Assembly: GCA_009922685.1 (NCBI GenBank)
Contig: RFVA01000009.1
Location: 1 to 61,350 of the forward strand
Direction of reading: 5' to 3'
Source of the DNA: Gammaproteobacteria bacterium
Lineage (GTDB): Bacteria; Pseudomonadota; Gammaproteobacteria; Methylococcales; Methylococcaceae
Length of the DNA stretch: 61,350 nucleotides
Of this stretch, positions 55,017 to 61,350 are shown piece after piece. Made by a program: the position numbers and the translations under genes. How positions within the stretch are numbered: the first letter of the stretch is position 1; each line of letters opens with the position of its first letter. The notes under the pieces were generated by a model that saw nothing but the letters and a program-made list of their open reading frames with translations, was not told where the DNA came from and ran no database searches.

Positions 55017-56098
55017 TGATTCTCGCCGGGGGAACGGGGGGGCATGTTTATCCAGCCCTCGCCGTGGCCAGAGCCTTGAGGGAGCAAGGGCATGAGGTGT
55101 TCTGGATGGGAACCCGCCGTGGGCTTGAGGCTCGCGTCGTTCCCGCCGAAGGGTTCCCCATGGAATGGTTATCCGTTGAAGGAATTCGGGGCAAATCTAC
55201 ACTGGGTCTTTTGAAAGCGCCCTTCATGGTATTGAAAGCCCTTAAGCAGGCGTGGTCCGCACTTAAAAGAGTGCGCCCCGATGTGGTCTTGGGTATGGGC
55301 GGGTTTGTATCGGGTCCCGGAGGCCTGGTCGCCAGCGTCATGGGTATCCCCTTGGTTCTGCATGAGCAGAACCGTATCCCGGGGACGACCAATCGTCTTT
55401 TGGCAAAGCGTGCCGATGTGGTTCTTCAGGCCTTTCCTGAGAGCTTTCCAGCATCGATCGGTGCGGTGACGAGTGGCAATCCGCTTCGGGCGGGACTTCA
55501 GCCTAAGAGCCCGCCTGAGGAGAGTCTTGACCGTGGGCTTTCATGCCGACTTCTTATTGTCGGCGGAAGCCTTGGCGCTAAGGTTCTCAACGAGACCGTT
55601 CCTCAAGCGATTGCTGCAATGGGAGGAGCCATCGAGGTCTGGCACCAGACCGGGCTGGCGATGGTTGAAGAGACGACCGCGCGCTATGATGCGTTGGGGG
55701 TGAAGGCGAGGGTTTCGGCCTTTATTGATGATATGGCGGCGGCCTATGATTGGGCTGATATAGCGATTTGCCGCTCGGGAGCGATGACGGTCAGTGAGTT
55801 GGCCCTGGTCGGTTTGCCTGCGATTCTCATTCCCTACCCTCACGCCATTGATGATCACCAAACGGCCAATGCACGGTATCTTACAGAGGCCGGTGGCGCT
55901 CTTTTGATGCCGCAAGCCGAGCTGTCGGTGGAGTCTCTCAGGGACCGCCTCAACGATTTTTTGTCATCGAGGAAAGGGTTGAACGACATGCGCATCAGCA
56001 GCCAAAAAATGGCTCAACCTCTGGCAACACAGCGGGTCGTGGCTATCTGCCTAGAGCAGGCTGTGGCTCGAGATTCAAAAGGACATTTAAGCACATGA
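55001..56098 (+). CDS. murG: MurG, lipid II-forming GlcNAc transferase
   Basis: MurG adds GlcNAc to lipid I, giving lipid II. Motifs: [65 protein letters not shown] and [20 protein letters not shown] in pieces. The GTG start at 55001 lies inside the ftsW end; the ATG at 55016 overlaps the ftsW stop and is a second choice. Length 365 residues. Confidence 0.96.
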   Translation: MVKRIMILAGGTGGHVYPALAVARALREQGHEVFWMGTRRGLEARVVPAEGFPMEWLSVEGIRGKSTLGLLKAPFMVLKALKQAWSALKRVRPDVVLGMGGFVSGPGGLVASVMGIPLVLHEQNRIPGTTNRLLAKRADVVLQAFPESFPASIGAVTSGNPLRAGLQPKSPPEESLDRGLSCRLLIVGGSLGAKVLNETVPQAIAAMGGAIEVWHQTGLAMVEETTARYDALGVKARVSAFIDDMAAAYDWADIAICRSGAMTVSELALVGLPAILIPYPHAIDDHQTANARYLTEAGGALLMPQAELSVESLRDRLNDFLSSRKGLNDMRISSQKMAQPLATQRVVAICLEQAVARDSKGHLST

Positions 56099-57534
56099 GA
56101 CTTTCCGAGGAACGTTACGGTCAGCACGGTATGAGCCGTATCCGACGGATTCATTTTATCGGGATTGGTGGAACCGGAATGAGTGGTATTGCTGAGGTTC
56201 TCCTTAATCTCGGCTTTATTGTTTCAGGCTCTGATCAGGGACAGAATGCGGTGACAGAGCGGCTCAAGGGATTGGGCGCCGAGGTGTTCAAGGGTCACCA
56301 GGCGGACCATGTTGAGGGTGTCGAGGTGGTGGTCGTATCAACCGCCATTCAAAGGGGCAACCCGGAATTGGATGCGGCCCTTCGCTCAAAGATACCGGTT
56401 ATTTCTCGCGCTGAAATGCTGTCAGAGTTAATGCGATTCCGCTATGGGATTGCGGTGGCAGGAACCCACGGCAAGACGACGACGACTAGCTTGGTCGCAA
56501 GCGTTCTTGCAGAAGCGGATCTCGACCCTACCTTTGTGATTGGCGGGCGACTCAATAGCGCGGGAACCAATGCACAGCTGGGTAAGGGGGCCTTTCTGGT
56601 CGCCGAGGCCGATGAAAGTGATGCCTCCTTCCTTCATCTGCAGCCCATGATCGCGGTGGTGACCAACATTGATCGTGATCATATGGAGACCTATGAGGGG
56701 GACTACGAAAGGCTCAAGCAAACCTTCGTTGAGTTTTTGCATCATGTTCCTTTCTATGGTCTCGCGGTTCTTTGCCTTGATGATGCAGGCATTCGCGAAA
56801 TTCTTCCTGCCATCAGCAAGCCAGTGGTGACCTATGGGTTTGGGCCTGACGCGGATGTTCAGGCGCTGAATGTCCGTCAGAAGGGGATGCAGAGCGTTTT
56901 TGAGGTCGCTCGTAAAGGCCATGATGAGACCTTTGAAGTGACGCTCAATCTTCCGGGTCGTCATAACATCCTTAATGCGCTCTCGGTGATCGCCATTGCC
57001 GATGAGTTGCATATCGATGATGCTCAGGTTCAAAGCGCACTGAGGACGTTCACCGGAATCGGCCGCCGATTCCAGATTAATGGTGAGCTGCCGTTGGGTC
57101 ATGACCGCATCACCTTGGTGGACGATTATGGCCACCACCCCCGGGAAATCGAGGCGACGTTGGATTCGGCCCGTCAGTCCTTTCCCGGGCGGCGTTTGGT
57201 GATGATCTTCCAGCCCCATCGTTATACCCGCACCCGCGACCTGTTCGAAGATTTCGTTGAGATTCTCTCGCGCACCGATGTGCTGATTCTGACCGAGGTC
57301 TATGCCGCGGGGGAAAAGGCGATTCCTGGGTCTGATGGGCGTTCGCTCTCAAGAGCAATCCGGATGAGGGGTCAGATCGAACCGGTATTTTTGGCTGAGG
57401 TCGCTGAGCTCTCATCGATTCTACCCGGCATCCTAAAGCCAGGAGATGTGGTGCTAACGCTTGGGGCCGGGAACATCGGGGCAGTGGCTCAGGAACTTCC
57501 AAAGACCCTTAAGGCCTCCCTTGAGAAGGGCTAA
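56095..57534 (+). CDS. murC: MurC, UDP-MurNAc--L-alanine ligase
   Basis: MurC joins L-alanine to UDP-MurNAc, the first stem-peptide step. The N-terminus has [18 protein letters not shown], then [15 protein letters not shown], the ATP loop [28 protein letters not shown] and [32 protein letters not shown] is a MurC signature. Length 479 residues. A murC-murB-ddlB-ftsQ-ftsA-ftsZ order follows, as in other gammaproteobacteria. Confidence 0.97.
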   Translation: MRLSEERYGQHGMSRIRRIHFIGIGGTGMSGIAEVLLNLGFIVSGSDQGQNAVTERLKGLGAEVFKGHQADHVEGVEVVVVSTAIQRGNPELDAALRSKIPVISRAEMLSELMRFRYGIAVAGTHGKTTTTSLVASVLAEADLDPTFVIGGRLNSAGTNAQLGKGAFLVAEADESDASFLHLQPMIAVVTNIDRDHMETYEGDYERLKQTFVEFLHHVPFYGLAVLCLDDAGIREILPAISKPVVTYGFGPDADVQALNVRQKGMQSVFEVARKGHDETFEVTLNLPGRHNILNALSVIAIADELHIDDAQVQSALRTFTGIGRRFQINGELPLGHDRITLVDDYGHHPREIEATLDSARQSFPGRRLVMIFQPHRYTRTRDLFEDFVEILSRTDVLILTEVYAAGEKAIPGSDGRSLSRAIRMRGQIEPVFLAEVAELSSILPGILKPGDVVLTLGAGNIGAVAQELPKTLKASLEKG

Positions 57535-57537
57535 GGA

Positions 57538-58467
57538 ATGATCCCCGAAGCCTTCAGTGCGCCGATTTCTGCGAAGGACCTGCGGGGGGATCTTCGGTTC
57601 AATGAATCAATGGCCAGCCATAATTCATGGCGAGCCGGCGGGATCGCTGATCGCTTTTACCTCCCTGCCGATCTCGAGGATCTTCAGGTCTTTATCGCGA
57701 CACGGCCGATGGTTGAGGAGTTGCTCTGGATTGGTCTTGGCAGCAACCTTTTGGTGCGTGATGGGGGCGTGCGGGGCACGGTGATTTGCACCTGTAATCG
57801 CTTGAAGGGCATCGACCCAGCGCCGGGGGGTGTGCTGAGGGTCGAGGCCGGTGTTCCTTGTGCGCATGTCGCAAAGTACTGTGCTGAACAGGGTTACGTG
57901 GGCGCTGAGTTTTTGGCGGGCATTCCAGGAACGATGGGCGGTGCGCTGGCGATGAATGCTGGTGCGTTCGGTGGTGAGACCTGGAGTCTGGTGGCTGCCG
58001 TGACCACCCTCGATCGATATGGCGACTTGCATCGGCGACTGCCCAGCGACTATGAGATTGGGTATCGTTCGGTTAGGGGCGCGCGAGCGGAGTGGTTTGT
58101 GGGCTGTGAACTTCGGCTTGAGGCGGGAGATAGCGGGGTCGGTCGGGCGAAGATCAGGGCGCTCTTGGCTCGCCGCAGTGAAACCCAGCCAACCAATATG
58201 CCCAGTTGCGGTTCCGTCTTTAGGAACCCTGAGGGCGATTATTCCGCGCGATTGATTGAGGCTAGTGGTTTAAAGGGATTCACAATGGGGGGTGCTCAGG
58301 TTTCTGAAAAGCACGCTAATTTCATTGTGAATGTAGGTCAGGCCAAGGCCCGGGATATTGAGGCACTGATCTTGCACGTGCAACAGGAAGTGCTTCGCAT
58401 TCAGGGGGTCGAGCTGATCCCTGAGGTCAGAATTGTGGGTTGTCAGGAAGCCATGCAAGATGAGTAA
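57538..58467 (+). CDS. murB: MurB, UDP-N-acetylenolpyruvoylglucosamine reductase
   Basis: MurB is the FAD enzyme reducing UDP-GlcNAc-enolpyruvate to UDP-MurNAc. Motifs: NSWRAGGIADRFYLP, WIGLGSNLLVRDGGVRG, LAGIPGTMGGALAMNAGAFGGE in pieces, PSCGSVFRNPEGDYSARLIE with the catalytic Ser, and the C-terminal Glu in IPEVRIVG. The PSCGSVFRNP form and 309-residue length resemble the type II group rather than the E. coli enzyme. Overlaps ddlB by eight bases. Confidence 0.96.
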   Translation: MIPEAFSAPISAKDLRGDLRFNESMASHNSWRAGGIADRFYLPADLEDLQVFIATRPMVEELLWIGLGSNLLVRDGGVRGTVICTCNRLKGIDPAPGGVLRVEAGVPCAHVAKYCAEQGYVGAEFLAGIPGTMGGALAMNAGAFGGETWSLVAAVTTLDRYGDLHRRLPSDYEIGYRSVRGARAEWFVGCELRLEAGDSGVGRAKIRALLARRSETQPTNMPSCGSVFRNPEGDYSARLIEASGLKGFTMGGAQVSEKHANFIVNVGQAKARDIEALILHVQQEVLRIQGVELIPEVRIVGCQEAMQDE

Positions 58468-59404
58468 AACGATTGTCGATCCTAAGGAATTTGGAAAGGT
58501 CGCGGTTCTGATGGGAGGCGCCGCTCAAGAGCGGGAGGTCTCCCTCAAAAGTGGCAAGGCGGTCCTTGAAGCCCTGCAGCGACAGGGCGTCGATGTGACG
58601 GGCTTCGATGTGGGAAGGAATATGGTAGCGCCCCTCCTTGAGAATCCTGGCTTATACGATCGGGTCTTCAATATCCTTCATGGCCGGGGTGGTGAGGATG
58701 GGGTCCTTCAGGGGGCTCTTGAGACCTTGGGGATTCCCTATACGGGGAGCGGTGTTCTTGCTTCAGCCTTGAGCATGGACAAGCTTAGGACCAAGCTTTG
58801 CTGGCTGGGTGCGGGCCTCCCGACGCCGACATGGATGCGGATTCAAACGCGGGAGGATCTCAAGGTGTGTGCCGACACCTTAGGATTTCCGGTGATCATC
58901 AAGCCGGCCCAGGAGGGATCGAGTATCGGCATGAGCCGCGCCGATGGCCCAGAGCAGCTTGAAGCCGCATGGGAAAGCGCTTCGATCTATGATTGCGATG
59001 TCTTCGCCGAATCTTGGATTACCGGCAAGGAGTATACTGCGGCAGTATTGGAGAACGATCCACTGCCTTTGATCCGCCTTGAAACGCCTCACGCATTTTA
59101 TGATTTCGATGCCAAATACCGCGCCGAGACGACTCAATATCATTGCCCCTGCGGCCTCTCTGCCGAAGAGGAGCATCGTTTCCAACAGCTCGCCAAGACC
59201 GCGTGCGATGTCGTTGGAGTGACCGGTTGGGCGCGCGTAGACTTGATGGTCGATCATCTTGGAAAAGCCTGGTTGATTGAGGTCAATACGGTGCCCGGCA
59301 TGACCGATCACAGTCTGGTCCCCATGGCCGCCCGCCAGGCGGGTATCGATTTTGATGCCCTGGTCTGGCGCATTTTATCCACCACATTGAGGCAAGAGGC
59401 CTGA
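58460..59404 (+). CDS. ddlB: Ddl, D-alanine--D-alanine ligase
   Basis: Ddl forms the D-Ala-D-Ala dipeptide added by MurF. ATP-grasp motifs: VAVLMGGAAQEREVSLKSG, NILHGRGGEDGVLQGALE, YTGSGVLASALSMDKLRTK, VIIKPAQEGSSIGM, and EVNTVPGMTDHSLVP at the C-terminus. Length 314 residues from the ATG at 58460; the frame opens at 58433 inside murB. Its presence shows that the D-Ala-D-Ala branch is kept although murF is missing from the cluster. Confidence 0.96.
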   Translation: MSKTIVDPKEFGKVAVLMGGAAQEREVSLKSGKAVLEALQRQGVDVTGFDVGRNMVAPLLENPGLYDRVFNILHGRGGEDGVLQGALETLGIPYTGSGVLASALSMDKLRTKLCWLGAGLPTPTWMRIQTREDLKVCADTLGFPVIIKPAQEGSSIGMSRADGPEQLEAAWESASIYDCDVFAESWITGKEYTAAVLENDPLPLIRLETPHAFYDFDAKYRAETTQYHCPCGLSAEEEHRFQQLAKTACDVVGVTGWARVDLMVDHLGKAWLIEVNTVPGMTDHSLVPMAARQAGIDFDALVWRILSTTLRQEA

Positions 59405-59405
59405 C

Positions 59406-60200
59406 ATGGCGCGCCTTCGAACTCGTCAACCGAAACCAAGGCCTCGTCTTATGCCCCGATTCTTTGCGGCGGCAGGGCTTTTTCTGGTGGTGGGGCTCTA
59501 TGCTCAGAGAGATTGGTTGGTGGCCGGCTTCGATCGATGGACAGCGGTTCGTTATGTCAGAATCGAGGGCGCTTTCGATGGGATTGATCCCAGCCAGATA
59601 GAGCGCGCGTTGCGGCCCGTGATCAAGACCAGTTTTCTAACTCTTGATCTCCAGAATGTCGAAACGACGGTGAAGAATATCCCTTGGGTCAGGGCGGTCA
59701 AGGTTTCAAGAGTGTGGCCCGATACCCTTGTGGTTGACCTTGAAGAGTTACAGCCTTATGCCCGTTGGGGCCATGATCGATTGGTTGCCGCGACAGGCGA
59801 GGTGTTTGATCGGCCTTCTTCCCCTGTGGGTTTTAATTCACTCGTGTCACTGGACGGCCCTTTAGGGCGCGAACAAGAGGTGATCGCGATGCAGCAGCAG
59901 CTTGAGCAACGGTTTGCTCCGAGCGGCGATCATTTGGTGGCCCTGACCTTAAGTGGCCGGCTGGCCTGGACGGCGACCCTTGAGAGCGGTCTTGAGGTTC
60001 GTTACGGCAGCCAGAATCCCGTGGCGGCCACAGATCGATTGCTGGCGCTCTTACCGAAGATCAGGGAAAGCCGTGATGCGATGATGGCGTCGGTCGATCT
60101 TCGCTATCCACGCGGTCTTGCGATCAGTTGGAAGTTGCTCCCCCCCGCGGATACCAAGGGACTCAAGGGAAAGCTTCAGGCAGAGCCAAAAAACGGTTAA
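59406..60200 (+). CDS. ftsQ: FtsQ, divisome protein with POTRA domain
   Basis: FtsQ is a bitopic inner membrane protein of the divisome. A basic cytoplasmic N-terminus (RLRTRQPKPRPRL) precedes one membrane helix (FFAAAGLFLVVGLYAQ). The periplasmic part has a POTRA domain (VRYVRIEGAFDGIDPSQIER, ending in WVRAVKVSRVWPDTLVVDLEE in pieces) and the beta domain (VGFNSLVSLDGPLG). Length 264 residues. It follows ddlB by one base and lies 39 bases before ftsA. Confidence 0.94.
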   Translation: MARLRTRQPKPRPRLMPRFFAAAGLFLVVGLYAQRDWLVAGFDRWTAVRYVRIEGAFDGIDPSQIERALRPVIKTSFLTLDLQNVETTVKNIPWVRAVKVSRVWPDTLVVDLEELQPYARWGHDRLVAATGEVFDRPSSPVGFNSLVSLDGPLGREQEVIAMQQQLEQRFAPSGDHLVALTLSGRLAWTATLESGLEVRYGSQNPVAATDRLLALLPKIRESRDAMMASVDLRYPRGLAISWKLLPPADTKGLKGKLQAEPKNG

Positions 60201-60239
60201 TATTAGCCTATAAAAACATTACTCACGGACATAGATTTG

Positions 60240-61257
60240 ATGGCAAAAAAATCAGACCGCAATCTGATTGTGGGCTTGGATATCGGGACCTCAAAGGTGG
60301 CCTGCATCGTCGGGGAAATCAACCCTGATGGGGATATCGAAGTCTCTCGATCGCGTTATCGACTCCGCTCGGGCAGTGGCTATTCCCGCCGATCAGAAGA
60401 TTCTGCATATTCTCCCGCAAGAATATGTGATTGATCGTCAGGAGGGCATCAAGGAGCCGGTGGGCATGTCAGGGATTCGGCTCGAGGCCCGCGTTCATAT
60501 CGTGACTGGAGCGGTCAGTGCCGCCCAAAATATTGTGAAGTGCATTCGTCGCTGCGGCCTTGAGGTTCAGGATATTATTCTGGAGCAGTTGGCATCCAGT
60601 GCGGCGGTTCTAACGGATGATGAGAAGGATCTGGGTGTCTGTCTGGTCGATATTGGTGGTGGGACGACGGATATTGCCGTATTTACGGATGGCGCGATCC
60701 GGCACACGGCAGTGATTCCCATCGCGGGGGATCAGGTCACTAACGATATTGCCGTCGCTCTGAGAACGCCCACGCAGTTTGCCGAAGACATCAAAATGAA
60801 GCATGCCTGTGCGTTGACACAGCTCGCAAGCCTTGAGGATTTAATTGAGGTGCCGAGTATTGGTGAACGCCCCATTCGTCAGATCTCTCGTTTGAATCTG
60901 GCTGAGATTGTTGAGCCACGCTACGAAGAGTTGCTGCTCTTGGTCCAGGCTGAATTAAGGCGAAGTGGTTTTGAGGATCTGATTGCTGCCGGCATCGTTT
61001 TGAGTGGAGGCAGCGCAAGGGTTGAAGGATTAACCGAGTTAGCAGAAGAAATCTTTCATGTTCCCGTTCGCATTGGGATGCCTCAATCGATCATGGGGCT
61101 GAATGAGGTGGTGCGAAATCCGGCATATGCAACCGGAGCGGGGTTATTGCTGTTCGGTCAGCAGCAGTATCAGCAGGGTGAGCATCATGGAGCAAAGGGG
61201 CCGGGGTTCCGGGGGATGTGGGCCAAGATGAAAAACTGGTTCACTGGAAATTTTTGA
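60240..61257 (+). pseudogene. ftsA: ftsA with out-of-frame internal deletion (or assembly gap)
   Basis: FtsA is an actin-like membrane tether for FtsZ. Reading starts at ATG 60240: DRNLIVGLDIGTSKVACIVG to GDIEV at 60342-60344. The frame then runs into unrelated sequence and stops at 60434. Family sequence resumes at 60349 in the next frame (DRVIDSARAVAIPADQKILH) and continues to 61257, with PQEYVIDRQEG, VCLVDIGGGTTDIAVFTDG and the C-terminal amphipathic helix GMWAKMKNWFTGNF. By comparison with E. coli FtsA, about 75 residues (roughly 36-110, end of subdomain 1A and start of 1C) are missing. A truncated frame with a start inside the gene (60268) would not make a normal FtsA. Confidence 0.85.
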
Positions 61258-61285
61258 ACAAGCATTCAATCAGAGGGGTGGTGAA

Positions 61286-61350
61286 ATGAAATTCGAGATC
61301 GTCGATTCCTACAGTCAAAATGCCGTCATTAAGGTCATCGGTGTCGGTGG
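61286..61350 (+). CDS. ftsZ: FtsZ N-terminus, cut by window edge
   Basis: The last 65 bases encode MKFEIVDSYSQNAVIKVIGVG, ending just inside the first GTP-binding glycine loop. The start follows GAGGGGTGGTGAA, a good ribosome site, 28 bases after the ftsA stop. FtsZ is the tubulin-like division ring protein; position after ftsA is standard. Confidence 0.93.
   Translation, partial: MKFEIVDSYSQNAVIKVIGVG

Overview
The window looks like a chromosomal segment of a gammaproteobacterial methylotroph that fixes formaldehyde by the ribulose monophosphate (RuMP) pathway. Three things suggest this: adjacent hexulose-6-phosphate synthase and 6-phospho-3-hexuloisomerase genes (40199-41378), transketolase and class II fructose-bisphosphate aldolase next to them (36938-40055), and gammaproteobacterial housekeeping neighbourhoods (miaB-ybeZ-ybeY-ybeX, hisBHAFIE, hemB-aroE, pcnB-folK-panB-panC, and a division and cell wall cluster starting at mraZ). 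A gammaproteobacterial methanotroph is plausible, but no methane or methanol oxidation gene lies in the window, so the exact lineage is not shown. No rRNA, tRNA, CRISPR array, insertion sequence or prophage was seen.

Region 1 (1-10435) is the most unusual part. On the plus strand lies a Wsp-type chemosensory operon: CheW (WspB-like), CheR with C-terminal repeats (WspC-like), a second CheW with the WspD cysteine motif, a CheA-receiver hybrid (WspE-like) and CheB (WspF-like). Where Pseudomonas carries the diguanylate cyclase WspR, this operon encodes a WspR-like receiver fused to a PP2C/SpoIIE-type phosphatase. The operon opens with an RsbW-like serine kinase/anti-sigma domain whose stop codon overlaps the wspB start. 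It closes with a small cysteine-containing, possibly exported protein. Divergently, the minus strand carries a STAS-domain antagonist, a membrane-anchored UrtA-like binding protein and the first 32 codons of a membrane protein that may be a receptor or kinase. My inference is a chemosensory array that feeds a partner-switching circuit (phosphatase, STAS antagonist, RsbW-like kinase) instead of cyclic-di-GMP synthesis. A beta carbonic anhydrase sits between the two arms.

Region 2 (10451-35723) is mostly housekeeping: a transaldolase-like gene, the MsrPQ methionine sulfoxide reductase pair, tRNA and ribosome modification genes (miaB, cmoB, rimO), the ybeZYX group, half of the histidine pathway, heme genes (hemB, hemF), aroE, an orphan mlaC, slyD, pcnB (probably with a non-AUG start) and the folK-panBC group. 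A three-gene minus-strand operon at 17466-20619 joins an unrecognised four-helix membrane protein, an SPFH-like coiled-coil protein and the murein endopeptidase MepA.

Region 3 (35720-42321) is the carbon assimilation island. A CbbR-like LysR regulator diverges from tkt-fba, which converges on hxlA-hxlB through two terminators. Upstream of hxlA is an unrecognised membrane protein whose tail carries five copies of a TGVxKY motif.

Region 4 (42684-61350) holds a HAD phosphatase, uvrD, a small DUF2892-type membrane protein and the dcw cluster: mraZ-rsmH-ftsL-ftsI-murE-mraY-murD-ftsW-murG-murC-murB-ddlB-ftsQ-ftsA-ftsZ. It is preceded by a strong promoter and a 10-bp-periodic MraZ operator. Two anomalies stand out: murF is absent from its usual place, and ftsA carries an out-of-frame internal deletion of about 75 codons, which would inactivate an essential gene if it is real.
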